DNA of 29,763 nt, taken from CAYZQE01 sp964480635 (GTDB lineage: Bacteria > Pseudomonadota > Gammaproteobacteria > GCA-001735895). Positions 1 to 8,573 of this stretch are shown here, in pieces. The notes beneath the pieces are model-generated. The model was not told the DNA's origin, searched no databases, and worked only from the letters and a program-made list of their open reading frames with translations. The DNA is taken from contig CAYZQE010000019.1 in the NCBI GenBank assembly GCA_964480635.1, positions 1 to 29,763 of the forward strand. Reading direction: 5' to 3'. Each line of letters opens with the position of its first letter. Within the stretch, counting starts at the first letter, position 1. A program made the translations under genes and the position numbers.

Positions 1-32
1 TTGATATTCCCATTAGGTTCAACTTTACGCTT

Positions 33-95
33 TTGGATATCGGTGGATATCGGGGGTGGATATCGGGGACACGGTGGATATCGGGGACAGACCCC
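33..95. repeat. Degenerate tandem repeats GGTGGATATCGGGGAC ending in a GGGG-N5-CCCC palindrome
   Basis: The unit TGGATATCGGGG occurs at about 35-43 (shortened), 44-55, 57-68 and 75-86. The last copy runs into GGGGACAGACCCC (83-95), whose outer four bases on each side pair. Sequences of the form GATGTCGGGGACAGACCCC are common beside REP-associated tyrosine transposase (RAYT, Y1_Tnp) genes, and RAYT fragments occur at the other end of this window. I read it as decayed RAYT-linked REP sequence; no coding frame is supported here. Confidence 0.6.
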
Positions 96-145
96 TATTT
101 TTCTACCTACCACTCATATAAAAACGGTTGTGATTTGCGGATAAA

Positions 146-175
146 CCCTCCCAGTGAGGGCTTTTATTTTTATTC
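146..175 (+). terminator. Rho-independent terminator-like hairpin
   Basis: The stem CCCTC/GAGGG (146-150 with 156-160) has a 5-nt loop and is followed on the plus strand by a T-rich run (CTTTTATTTTTATT). It therefore terminates rightward transcription coming from left of the window. On the minus strand, where hipH ends at 170, the tract after the stem is poorer, so it is only a weak terminator for hipH. Confidence 0.5.
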
Positions 176-1474
176 CTTCCCCATAAAATTCTGCTGAATA
201 TATTTTTTAAAATCCTTTGAAAGCATGGCTTCATTAGCCACTTGTGACCAAAATAATTTGACGGCTGAGGTGACGGCTTGCAATGTAAAGCCTTCTGATA
301 TTTTAATGTTAGGTTCTTTGTGGATAAAAGGTAAAATCTCGCCATTGCTTTTTGGAGCAAAAGCCATTGAGCACATATCGTAAATAGGCAAGAGCGTAAA
401 ACCTTCGTTATGTGCTTCAAAACTAATATTACCCAAATGCGTATCGCTATTATAAATAAGTTGTGCAAATGTGGATAAGTATTCAACGTTGTATAAGTCT
501 TGTTGGTTTAATAGCTTTAGTTGAAATAGTTCGGTACATGATCTTAACCAATTATCGCCAACACCTACAAATTCAGCGTCAATACTGAGCAGCGACAACA
601 TAGACCGTTTACCATGCTTATCGCAACGATCAAAACGCTTTGATTCTAAGAATAAACGCCCGCCTTGTTCAAAAATAGTGGTTTCGGCTGCTGTTACTAT
701 GCCACCGGCATTAAGAATTTGTGCGGCATAGTGTTCTGTTATTAAAATATCTTTCCAACGTCGTGCATTTTTACTGTCCCCTTTGGGTGAAAATTTCACT
801 AAAACATGGGCATTGATGTCTTCACAAAACGTCGTGAACTTTTGTTGTTCGCCGCCAGCAGATGATAAAATACTATCATGACTAATAATCTCATCGGCAA
901 TGTCTAAATACTGGTCTCTTTTGTGCCTTTCAAAAAATGTCCTTATGTTTAAATTAACATGATTACCAAACTTTAAATTACCTATGCTGCTGTCAGTATT
1001 AGCTAATAAATATCGCCCTATATGATTATCATTCCATTCATTAAGATGCGCAGGAAAACTATCATCAACCTTGGCTATGTTTTCTGCTATTTTTTTTCCT
1101 AAAAAACCTTTAGGCGCTATATCAGTTAAAAAATAAGGCAAATCATGATAAAAGCCATTACCTTGCTCGCCCATAAAAGCATTGGGCATGCCTATCTCTT
1201 TTTCTACCATGTAACCACCTGCGGATAAAGGCCTTAATGTTGCAATACAACTGTGTTTACCAAAGTTATCGACTTCCCAAAGGTAAATTTTATCACCTGT
1301 ATTAAAAGCAGGTTTTGTGAGCGCATACTTGGGGCTTCTACCGTTTGGTATTTTTATAATAATGTGAGCTAATTTTTTTATCGCCAGCAAAACTTGTCTT
1401 GCGGTTAAATCACAGTTTTTTTGTATTTGATGACTGGTTGCAATATGGTTTTCTAAATACTCTTTTACGTTCAT
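170..1474 (-). CDS. yjjJ: HipA-family Ser/Thr kinase toxin, HipH/YjjJ type, with fused N-terminal HTH
   Basis: The 434-residue protein matches the layout of E. coli YjjJ/HipH (about 440 residues). A winged-helix-like DNA-binding region lies at about 1-55, and a HipA kinase fold follows. Visible kinase elements are the Gly/Ser-rich loop SSAGGEQQKF (204-213), the ATP-binding lysine in VKFSP (K227), the ESKRFDR motif (277-283), the catalytic loop NSDTHLGN with D344 and N349, and the metal-binding aspartate in PIYDMCS (D366). All key positions are intact, so an active kinase is expected. No hipB-like small HTH gene lies upstream or downstream; the N-terminal domain probably acts as the built-in repressor or antitoxin, as proposed for YjjJ. 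It is a single-gene unit with its own promoter (1496-1524). The cellular target cannot be read from sequence. The family is clear; the YjjJ subtype is likely. Confidence 0.85.
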   Translation of the reverse strand: MNVKEYLENHIATSHQIQKNCDLTARQVLLAIKKLAHIIIKIPNGRSPKYALTKPAFNTGDKIYLWEVDNFGKHSCIATLRPLSAGGYMVEKEIGMPNAFMGEQGNGFYHDLPYFLTDIAPKGFLGKKIAENIAKVDDSFPAHLNEWNDNHIGRYLLANTDSSIGNLKFGNHVNLNIRTFFERHKRDQYLDIADEIISHDSILSSAGGEQQKFTTFCEDINAHVLVKFSPKGDSKNARRWKDILITEHYAAQILNAGGIVTAAETTIFEQGGRLFLESKRFDRCDKHGKRSMLSLLSIDAEFVGVGDNWLRSCTELFQLKLLNQQDLYNVEYLSTFAQLIYNSDTHLGNISFEAHNEGFTLLPIYDMCSMAFAPKSNGEILPFIHKEPNIKISEGFTLQAVTSAVKLFWSQVANEAMLSKDFKKYIQQNFMGKE

Positions 1475-1479
1475 ATGCT

Positions 1480-1565
1480 GTTAACCATGTCGTGTATTAT
1501 CTTAATAATTTCATTAATTAACAACATGTTAACAATAAAAATGTCTCGAGTCATGTCGGGTATTA
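1480..1565 (-). promoter_or_regulatory. hipH promoter with flanking operator-like repeats
   Basis: On the minus strand TTGTTA (1519-1524) and GATAAT (1496-1501) are separated by exactly 17 bp, giving a predicted transcription start near 1489, 15 nt before the hipH ATG. The promoter is bracketed by an inverted pair, GTTAACCATGT (1480-1490) and ACATGTTAAC (1524-1533), which differ by one inserted base. A direct repeat, CATGTCGTGTATTA (1486-1499) and CATGTCGGGTATTA (1552-1565), overlaps the -10 element. The arrangement suggests autoregulation by the HTH domain of HipH; this is inference. Confidence 0.55.
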
Positions 1566-1571
1566 AGCGAT

Positions 1572-1677
1572 AAGGTAGCGGAGCCAAGCAATCTCTTAAT
1601 TCAACCGTCTAGCTAGCACTAGATAAAATTAGCCCGTAGGTGAGCTCAAGAGAGTCGTATTTTGACTCCGCTACCTT
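1572..1677. repeat. 106-bp inverted-repeat element (MITE- or REP-doublet-like), copy 1
   Basis: The terminal inverted repeat AAGGTAGCGGAG (1572-1583) and CTCCGCTACCTT (1666-1677) is perfect over 12 bp and continues with 3 of the next 5 bases matching. The interior holds no gene, only a smaller CTCTT/AAGAG pair. The ends resemble those of a second element at 28665-28757 (shared AAGGTA, then G or T, then CGGAGTC). Imperfect direct copies of TTAAGCGATA/GTTAGCGATA flank it (1563-1572 and 1686-1695). It sits directly downstream of recQ and may also work as a transcription barrier. Confidence 0.65.
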
Positions 1678-1698
1678 CGTCACTCGTTAGCGATATTT

Positions 1699-3819
1699 TT
1701 ATAACGATGCTAAAACGCACTTTATAACGCCATAGTCATATTGTTCTTCTAGTTCTTCAAACACTGGCTTTATTTTTCCATCTTCCATTGCATTATATAA
1801 TTCGATGGCTGATGTAATTTCATCAATTTCATGCTGCTCTAAGCTTAGGCAATCTGATACTTCAATAACGCCTAGCTCTATGGCTTGGGAATAGTGGGTA
1901 TGAACCGAGCCAAGGGTTAAATCACGTTTTTTTGCGGTGGCTTCTGCGTCTAAACCTTCTTTAAAGCACATGAGCGTCTGATGCACGGTGGCGGATAGAT
2001 TGTTATCAAACAAGGGATCTTTTGGGTATTCTTGAAGCAAAGCGACAAAGTCGTCACCATATTTATACAGTTTTGATTCGCCGACACCACTGATGGTGGC
2101 AAATGCTTCTAGACTGTCTGGGCGTAGCGATACCATGGATGCCAATGTGCTGTCGTGAAAGATGACGAATGGTGGCACACCTTGTTCTTGCGCTAAAGAT
2201 AAACGCAAGGCTTTGAGTGCTTCCCATAATGGCTCATCCACAGGTGACATGGATGATTTGAATTTTTCTTTCTTTTCTTTAGCTTTGTTAACACTAACCT
2301 TTCTAAGCTCTAGCTGTTGTTCGCCTTTTAATAAGGGCTTTGCTTTTTGGGTTAGCTTAAGCGCACCATACTGTTCTAAATCGACCGACAAAAAGCCATG
2401 TGCTATCAACTGTCGATAAATAGAGCGCCATTGTTTTTGTGATTGTTCTGAACCTATGCCAAACGTGCTGACTTTATCGTGGCCAAAACGTTTAATACGT
2501 TCATCGTCTTTGCCCAATAACACATCGGTTAAATAACTCACACCAAAGCGTTGTTCTGTACGAAATACGCAAGATAAGGCTTTTTGCGCATCCACAGTTG
2601 CATTCCATGTTTCGGGGGGGATTTGGCAATTATCGCAGTTACCGCAAGGCTCTTTTAGTTCTTCGCCAAAATAGGCTAATAAGGTTTGGCGGCGGCATTG
2701 GGTTAATTCACAAAAACCTAGCATTGAATCAAGTTTATGCCGCTGGATACGTTTTTGCTGTTCGTTGGCATTCGAATCTTCGGTGAATTGACGTAAGGTA
2801 ATCACATCATTTAAGCCGAAGCTCATCCATGCATTAGCGGGTTGCCCATCGCGCCCTGCGCGGCCTGTTTCTTGATAGTAGGCTTCCATGCTTTTCGGTA
2901 GGTTTAAATGCGCGACAAAACGCACATCGGGTTTGTCTATGCCCATGCCAAAGGCTATGGTCGCTACTATAATAATACCTTCTTCACGTAAAAACCGTTG
3001 TTGATTTTGTCTCTTTTGATCGGCAGGCATTCCGGCATGATAAGCCAGTGCTTCTCGGCCTTGCTCACACAGCCAAAAGGCGATGTCTTCGACTTTTTTG
3101 CGTGATAGGCAATAAATAATGCCCGCATCATTGGCATGTTGGTTATTAATAAACTGCAATAACTGGGTTTTTGCATTTAAGCCTTCGTTAATTTCGTAAC
3201 GGATATTAGGACGGTCAAAACTACTGATATATTGCTGCGCTTGTTGCAGCTGCAACTGCTCTACAATTTCAAGGCGTGTGCGCTCATCGGCAGTTGCGGT
3301 TAAGGCAATGCGTGGCACATTAGGAAAGTGTTGTGCTAATTGCGATAGCTGCTGATATTCTACCCGAAAGTCATGCCCCCATTGCGAGACACAGTGAGCT
3401 TCGTCTATAGCAAACAATGCGATTTGAACGCGCGATAACATATTTAACGTATAAGGCGTTAATAACCGTTCGGGGGCCAAATATAGGCAGTCTAATTCGT
3501 TATTTAATAACTGCTGTTCAATCTGTTGATTTTGTTCGTGGGTTAACGAAGAATTTAAAAAAGCGGCTTTAATGCCCAGTTGCGTCAAGGCATCGACTTG
3601 GTCTTGCATTAACGCAATTAACGGCGACACGATAATACCCACGCCATCTCGTACGAGTGATGGTATTTGATAGCACAATGACTTTCCGCCACCCGTTGGC
3701 ATTAACACCAAGGCATCGCCACCTTGTAATAAGGTGTCGATAATCGCTTTTTGCTGATGACGAAATTCATCGTAACCAAACGTACTTTGTAATATTTGTT
3801 GTGCGTGTTGAATCGACAT
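1699..3819 (-). CDS. recQ: ATP-dependent DNA helicase RecQ, long form
   Basis: RecQ unwinds DNA 3'-5' in recombination and stalled-fork processing. The 706-residue protein has a superfamily 2 helicase core: Walker A PTGGGKS (41-47), DEAH box (139-142), the RecQ aromatic-rich loop CVSQWGHDFR right after it, and motif VI QETGRAGRDGQ. The zinc-binding RQC subdomain is seen as a cysteine group near 370-400 (ending CGNCDNC). An HRDC domain follows at about 525-605. The last 95 or so residues are additional compared with E. coli RecQ (about 610 residues) and resemble the helix-turn-helix HTH_40 extension of some longer RecQ proteins. It starts 21 bp after the priA stop, so priA-recQ is probably one transcript, placing a fork-remodelling helicase with the replication-restart factor. 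Confidence 0.95.
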   Translation of the reverse strand: MSIQHAQQILQSTFGYDEFRHQQKAIIDTLLQGGDALVLMPTGGGKSLCYQIPSLVRDGVGIIVSPLIALMQDQVDALTQLGIKAAFLNSSLTHEQNQQIEQQLLNNELDCLYLAPERLLTPYTLNMLSRVQIALFAIDEAHCVSQWGHDFRVEYQQLSQLAQHFPNVPRIALTATADERTRLEIVEQLQLQQAQQYISSFDRPNIRYEINEGLNAKTQLLQFINNQHANDAGIIYCLSRKKVEDIAFWLCEQGREALAYHAGMPADQKRQNQQRFLREEGIIIVATIAFGMGIDKPDVRFVAHLNLPKSMEAYYQETGRAGRDGQPANAWMSFGLNDVITLRQFTEDSNANEQQKRIQRHKLDSMLGFCELTQCRRQTLLAYFGEELKEPCGNCDNCQIPPETWNATVDAQKALSCVFRTEQRFGVSYLTDVLLGKDDERIKRFGHDKVSTFGIGSEQSQKQWRSIYRQLIAHGFLSVDLEQYGALKLTQKAKPLLKGEQQLELRKVSVNKAKEKKEKFKSSMSPVDEPLWEALKALRLSLAQEQGVPPFVIFHDSTLASMVSLRPDSLEAFATISGVGESKLYKYGDDFVALLQEYPKDPLFDNNLSATVHQTLMCFKEGLDAEATAKKRDLTLGSVHTHYSQAIELGVIEVSDCLSLEQHEIDEITSAIELYNAMEDGKIKPVFEELEEQYDYGVIKCVLASL

Positions 3820-3840
3820 ATTAAATTATAAATCCATTGT

Positions 3841-6033
3841 TTATAAGTCCATTGGGTCTACATCGACCCGCCATTTAGTGTGTGTGGCTTTTTTTAATTT
3901 TAAGAGTTGGGGCATCAGTTGTTTCACTATTTTTCTAAGCACTTTGATCTCTCGGCTATGGCAATGCATTTGTGCGCGATAGCGCCCTTCTTGTTTCTTT
4001 AAATAAGCAGGCATTGGCCCAATGCATTGTATCTCGTTTATTTGAGCGGCTTCTATTTTATTTTTAATGCGGTTTAAAATATCTTCTGCCAAATCTAATG
4101 AAAACGCATCGGCACGAAACATAATCACTTTTAAATAGGGCGGCAAGCCAAATAACGCCCTTTCTTTTAATAAATTATTAGCAATCGAACGATAATCTTG
4201 TGCCACTAAGTCGGCCATTAATTCATGTTCTGGAAAATCGGTTTGCAACAACACTTCGCCAGCTTTATCTCCCCGCCCTGCTCTGCCAGAGACTTGAATA
4301 ATGGTTTGCGCTAAACGCTCAGTCGCGCGATATTGCGTGCTGTGCAAACCTTGGTCCATATTTAAAATACCCACCAAGGTAATGCCCGCATAGTCATGTC
4401 CCTTAGCCAACATTTGCGTGCCTATAAAAATACCCGATTGTCCTGCTTGTAATAAACCTAGCTTTTGATTAAATTCATCTTTTAAACGTGTGCTGTCTCT
4501 ATCTATTCGCTCTACCAACACGTCTGGAAATAGCTCTTTTATCTTTTCTTCTAGCTGTTGCGTGCCGATGCCATAGTGCTGAATATCAGTACTGCCGCAA
4601 TCACCACACTTATGCGGTATTAGTTGCTGCTGCGCACAGTGATGGCACACCATTTTATTCACCGAACGGTGCAAGGACATTTGTGCATCGCAATGCTCAC
4701 ACATTTTACGCCAACCGCAATCGTGGCACATTAAAATAGGCGCGAACCCACGGCGATTTAAAAACAAAATAATTTGACCTTTTTGCTCTAAATGTTTGGT
4801 AATCGCTTTTTTAAGAGACTGCGAACAACCACCTTGTAACGGCTTATCAAGCGTATTGATAATGCGCATAGTCGCCAAACTTGCTTTCTTAGCCCGTTGG
4901 TTTAATTCATGGCGTTGATAATGTCCGTCGGCACAATTTTTTAGCGTTTCGATTGAGGGTGTCGCCGACCCCATCAAGACGGGTATATTTAACATTTGTG
5001 CGCGTTTAACCGCACAGTCTCGCCCATGATAATACACCCCATCTTCTTGGCGATACGAGCTATCGTGCTCTTCATCAATTACGATTAAACCCAAGTTTTC
5101 AAACTCGACAAATATACCTGACCTTGTAGATATTAATATTTTAGCCACACCGCGTTTTGCTTGATCCCATGCCACATAACGCTGCCAAGCTGTTTTAGCC
5201 GAATGAATCACTGCAATTTCATGGCCAAAGCGTTGGCTTAGGCGTTTAATAAACGCATTGGTTAAACCAATTTCTGGCAGCATAAACAACACTTGTTTAC
5301 CCGCATTTATCACCTGCTGCATCACTTCAAAATAGACTTCTGTTTTGCCGCTGCCTGTAATGCCATCAATTACGTGTACCGAAAACTGATTAAGGCTTAT
5401 TTGGATTTCATCAGAGACTGTTTGCTGTTCAGCATTTAATGTTAAAGGAGTCTGTTGCTCATAAAGCAGTTCAAATTGCTCTGTTTGCTTTTCTAACACC
5501 CAACCTTTTTGTATTAATGATTTAATAACAGGGCGCCAACTTTTATGCCTTAATGATAAATCATTAGCGACTAACGGTGCTTTAGAAAGATCAAGTAAAA
5601 TTTGATGCTGCTTAGGTGCTTTTTTTGCTAAATTTAAAGCGTCAATATCAATGCCATCGTTTAATACCCAGCAGCTTTGAGTGGTGGCTTTTGTGGGCGC
5701 ACCCTTTTTCAAATACGGTGGCAGTGCTAGAAAAAAAACCTCACCCAATGGTTGCATATAATAATCTGCAACCCAACGAATAAAGGCCATCTGTTTTTCT
5801 GACAATAAGGGCGCATCATCAAGTACTTGAAGGATTGGCTTTAATTTATTAGAAGTTGATGCACTTGAAGGCGACCCAGAGATAACAAGAGCAATTTTTT
5901 CTTTTTGCCCGAATGGGACCAAAACTCTGACACCCAGCTCAATAGATTGAGCGCTTAATACGGCGTAATCAAATGCGGTAAAAATAGGTAGGGGTAAGAC
6001 ACAAAGAACTGTCTGTTTATTCGTGTCACTCAT
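3841..6033 (-). CDS. priA: Primosomal protein N' (replication restart helicase PriA)
   Basis: PriA recognises stalled forks and D-loops and reloads the replicative helicase through PriB/DnaT and DnaC. The 730-residue protein is full length for the family (E. coli 732). The N-terminal part has the 3'-DNA-end binding region; Walker A is GITGSGKTE, the DEAH-type box is IDEEHDSSYRQ, and motif VI is VSGRAGRGDKAG. The two-zinc cluster is complete: paired cysteines in CHDCGWRKMCEHC, MVCHHC and HKCGDCGSTD. It is the first gene of a probable priA-recQ operon. In many gammaproteobacteria priA sits near rpmE and a malic enzyme gene, as here, although argS, frequently next to it, is absent and recQ takes that place. 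Confidence 0.97.
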   Translation of the reverse strand: MSDTNKQTVLCVLPLPIFTAFDYAVLSAQSIELGVRVLVPFGQKEKIALVISGSPSSASTSNKLKPILQVLDDAPLLSEKQMAFIRWVADYYMQPLGEVFFLALPPYLKKGAPTKATTQSCWVLNDGIDIDALNLAKKAPKQHQILLDLSKAPLVANDLSLRHKSWRPVIKSLIQKGWVLEKQTEQFELLYEQQTPLTLNAEQQTVSDEIQISLNQFSVHVIDGITGSGKTEVYFEVMQQVINAGKQVLFMLPEIGLTNAFIKRLSQRFGHEIAVIHSAKTAWQRYVAWDQAKRGVAKILISTRSGIFVEFENLGLIVIDEEHDSSYRQEDGVYYHGRDCAVKRAQMLNIPVLMGSATPSIETLKNCADGHYQRHELNQRAKKASLATMRIINTLDKPLQGGCSQSLKKAITKHLEQKGQIILFLNRRGFAPILMCHDCGWRKMCEHCDAQMSLHRSVNKMVCHHCAQQQLIPHKCGDCGSTDIQHYGIGTQQLEEKIKELFPDVLVERIDRDSTRLKDEFNQKLGLLQAGQSGIFIGTQMLAKGHDYAGITLVGILNMDQGLHSTQYRATERLAQTIIQVSGRAGRGDKAGEVLLQTDFPEHELMADLVAQDYRSIANNLLKERALFGLPPYLKVIMFRADAFSLDLAEDILNRIKNKIEAAQINEIQCIGPMPAYLKKQEGRYRAQMHCHSREIKVLRKIVKQLMPQLLKLKKATHTKWRVDVDPMDL

Positions 6034-6073
6034 TTAATTTAACTGTATTCCCCAAAATAATAATAGCGTTAAC

Positions 6074-6101
6074 ATCATAAACCGTTACCGCAACCGTGCA
6101 A
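6074..6101 (-). promoter_or_regulatory. Possible priA promoter
   Basis: On the minus strand TTGCAC (6096-6101) and TATGAT (6074-6079) are spaced by 16 bp. The -10 matches the sigma-70 consensus at five of six positions, the -35 at only three, so the call is tentative. The remaining intergenic DNA to 6253 holds a CAGCGG/CCGCTG pair (6208-6213, 6241-6246) with a 27-nt loop near the end of the M14 peptidase gene. Confidence 0.35.
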
Positions 6102-6253
6102 ATTAAAAAATTCAACTAAAGAAATAACAAAACTATAAGTAAGCAAGTGGATAGGAAGAGTGATAAATATAGAAATCAAGATGGCTTGCCATTGTTATTA
6201 TTCTGCTCAGCGGGCTCTTTAAAGTGTCGCTTCAAATAGTCCGCTGGAGCTAC

Positions 6254-7141
6254 TTAATTATGTGCATTAACATTTTTTGTGTTTACGATTAACCATTTGA
6301 CTAAATCAGTCCAATAACGACTTATTTGATGCTTTGTCGGCATAATCCCCGCATGAGGCAACTCAATGGTAATGACCGGAATGCCCTTTTGTATGCCTGC
6401 ATAATTCCCTAAAGAACCGGGGTATGTACCCATTAAATTTTTATATAATCGACCAATACGTTTAGGTGCATTTTTTCGGCTTGGCGCATCAAAGTCGACT
6501 AGTTTATAAGGTGCGTGCAAGGCCACGATGACATCTGGTTGGAAGTTTTTAATTTCGTCAAATAACCACTGTGATTCAGGCTCACTAAGTGGGTACTCTC
6601 CAGGAAAGCGCCTTTTATTTTTATAGGTTTTTTTTACCCAATAATTATAAGGTGACATCTCAGTCGGTGCGGGCGGGAAATTTCTGTTTAAATCGACTCC
6701 ATGAGCATTAGTCCTCGAATGCCTTTTTTGCAAAGCACCATCAGGGTTCATTAAAGGAGTAATGCGCCAATGAAACAAACCAGAATGGTGCTTATCTAAT
6801 GTTGCTAACCATTTAAACACCACACTGATAGACGTTAATTCATCGCCATGCGTACCACCAATAAGCAAAACCCTTGCTTGGCTTTTCTTTTTGCCTAACG
6901 GCGGATACTCTTTAATGAGTATCGCCCGACCATTAACAGAGCGTATTTTGGAGGCTTCAAAATTAAAGCTAAGACATTCTTTAGTTTTGACACTTGCAAG
7001 CTTTTTTCCTATCGCTTTACAAGCTGTCTTTACCACTAAGTCTTCATTAATAGCAACCTTATTGGCCACAATATCTTTAGCGATAACGGCGGTAACATTA
7101 AAAACAACACATAATGCAATAATGATAGGCTGCTTTTTCAT
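6254..7141 (-). CDS. Exported M14-family zinc carboxypeptidase, MpaA-like
   Basis: The 295-residue protein starts with a signal peptide (charged start, hydrophobic 5-20, AKD near 21-23). The M14 active site is visible in order: HGDE (H98 and E101, zinc ligands), MNPDG then GVDLNRNFP (R153, substrate carboxylate binding), ALHAPY (H209, third zinc ligand) and ITIELPHAG (E260, the general base). The spacing and short length fit the murein tripeptide amidase MpaA/DUF2817 group rather than digestive carboxypeptidases, so a likely substrate is a gamma-D-Glu-diaminopimelate peptide from cell-wall turnover. Unlike cytoplasmic E. coli MpaA it appears to be exported. It begins 3 bp after the malic enzyme stop and is surely co-transcribed with it, a pairing without an obvious metabolic reason. 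The family is certain, the substrate is not. Confidence 0.8.
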   Translation of the reverse strand: MKKQPIIIALCVVFNVTAVIAKDIVANKVAINEDLVVKTACKAIGKKLASVKTKECLSFNFEASKIRSVNGRAILIKEYPPLGKKKSQARVLLIGGTHGDELTSISVVFKWLATLDKHHSGLFHWRITPLMNPDGALQKRHSRTNAHGVDLNRNFPPAPTEMSPYNYWVKKTYKNKRRFPGEYPLSEPESQWLFDEIKNFQPDVIVALHAPYKLVDFDAPSRKNAPKRIGRLYKNLMGTYPGSLGNYAGIQKGIPVITIELPHAGIMPTKHQISRYWTDLVKWLIVNTKNVNAHN

Positions 7142-7144
7142 TCA

Positions 7145-8368
7145 TTAATTTTTACGAATAACGCCAGTATCTATGGCCGCTTGCATAACCGCTTGAGGGA
7201 CTGTTTCCATTAACCGAGGATCAAATGGTTTAGGAATAATATAATCCTTACCAAAACTTAATTCATCTATCTTATAGGCTTCTAAAACTGACGCAGGAAC
7301 AGGTTTTTTTGTTAAATCTCTTAGGGCATTTACTGCGGCTATCATCATTTCTCGATTTACCGTGGTAGCGCGCGCATCAAGTGCGCCCCTAAAGATATAA
7401 GGAAAGCCCAATACGTTGTTCACTTGATTAGGATAATCACTGCGGCCTGTCGCCATAATAATATCTGAACGTGTTTGAAACGCTAATTCGGGATGAATTT
7501 CAGGGTCTGGATTTGATAATGCAAACACAATAGGATGATCTGCCATTGAACTAATCATATTAGCGGTAATAATATCTGGGCCAGATACGCCAATTACAAC
7601 ATCAGCACAATCTATCGCATCGGCTAAGGTTCTTTTACTGGTTTCACGTGCAAAAGCACGTTTATATTTATTAAGATTAGTACGCTCAGTATGAATCACA
7701 CCTGTGCGATCGACCATTGTAATGTTATCGAGATCAGCCCCTAAATCATGTAATAACTCGGCAGAGGCGATACCGGCAGCACCAGCACCGACAATCACTA
7801 TGCGCGCAGTTTCAAGTGTTTTTCCTTGAATTTCTAACGCATTTAACAATCCCGCAGAAATAATAACGGCTGTACCGTGTTGATCATCATGAAAGACAGG
7901 GATATCTAAGGCTTCTCTCAAGGCATGCTCTATTTCAAAACACTTCGGTGCTGTGATGTCTTCTAAATTAATGCCGCCAAAACCACTCGCAATACGTTTA
8001 ACCGTATCAATAAAGTCTTGAGGATCATCGGCATCGACTTCAATATCAAATACATCAATATCTGCAAACGCTTTAAATAACACGGCCTTGCCTTCCATAA
8101 CCGGCTTACCCGCCAATGCGCCCACATTACCCAAACCTAATACAGCACTACCATCGGTAATAACGGCAACTAAGTTACCTTTTGCCGTATATTTATAAGC
8201 TGAATCTGGGTTTGCAGCAATTTTACGAACTGGTTCGGCAACACCTGGAGTATATGCTAACGATAGATCATATTGAGTTTTAGTGGGCTTGGTAATTTCA
8301 ATGGCTATTTTGCCTGGTTTTGGATTTTCATGATATTCCAAGGCTTCTTTTTTTAAATTTTTTATCAT
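7145..8368 (-). CDS. maeB: Malic enzyme (oxaloacetate-decarboxylating), short form without phosphotransacetylase domain
   Basis: It oxidatively decarboxylates malate to pyruvate, making NAD(P)H. The N-terminal malic domain carries the catalytic tyrosine in YTPGVAE (Y39), the catalytic lysine in MEGKAVLFK (K94), the metal ligands in LEDITAPKCFE and the FHDDQHGTA motif. The Rossmann domain has VIVGAGAAGIASAELL. At 407 residues it equals only the first half of E. coli MaeB (759), lacking the phosphotransacetylase-like regulatory domain; such short forms are common. Cofactor preference cannot be assigned with confidence. The first gene of a two-gene unit with the M14 peptidase; rpmE2 lies upstream in the same direction but is separated by a terminator. 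Confidence 0.93.
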   Translation of the reverse strand: MIKNLKKEALEYHENPKPGKIAIEITKPTKTQYDLSLAYTPGVAEPVRKIAANPDSAYKYTAKGNLVAVITDGSAVLGLGNVGALAGKPVMEGKAVLFKAFADIDVFDIEVDADDPQDFIDTVKRIASGFGGINLEDITAPKCFEIEHALREALDIPVFHDDQHGTAVIISAGLLNALEIQGKTLETARIVIVGAGAAGIASAELLHDLGADLDNITMVDRTGVIHTERTNLNKYKRAFARETSKRTLADAIDCADVVIGVSGPDIITANMISSMADHPIVFALSNPDPEIHPELAFQTRSDIIMATGRSDYPNQVNNVLGFPYIFRGALDARATTVNREMMIAAVNALRDLTKKPVPASVLEAYKIDELSFGKDYIIPKPFDPRLMETVPQAVMQAAIDTGVIRKN

Positions 8369-8521
8369 TATTAGTCTTTAAAGTATCTCAATGTATTTGC
8401 AGTTATCTTATAACATCAACCTTTATGAATATCTAACAAATTTTCGACCGATTATTTATGACCTTCTATTTCATCTAACCGCATTCGTATAAAGCAATAA
8501 TTATGCTATCAAATTTTAGGC

Positions 8522-8550
8522 AAAAAAAAGGATGCCGAAGCATCCTTTTT
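8522..8550 (-). terminator. Terminator of rpmE2, possibly bidirectional
   Basis: The stem GGATGC/GCATCC (8530-8535 with 8540-8545) encloses a 4-base loop that reads TTCG on the minus strand, a very stable tetraloop, and is followed on that strand by eight T residues. Five T residues on the other side mean it could also work rightward. It lies 24 bp past the rpmE2 stop and insulates it from maeB. Confidence 0.93.
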
Positions 8551-8573
8551 CATCACTAGCAAATGCTTGCGAT

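Noticed and set aside
1572..1677. Integron attC site
   Set aside because: No attC core sites (GTTRRRY/RYYYAAC) in the right places and no integrase or cassette array.
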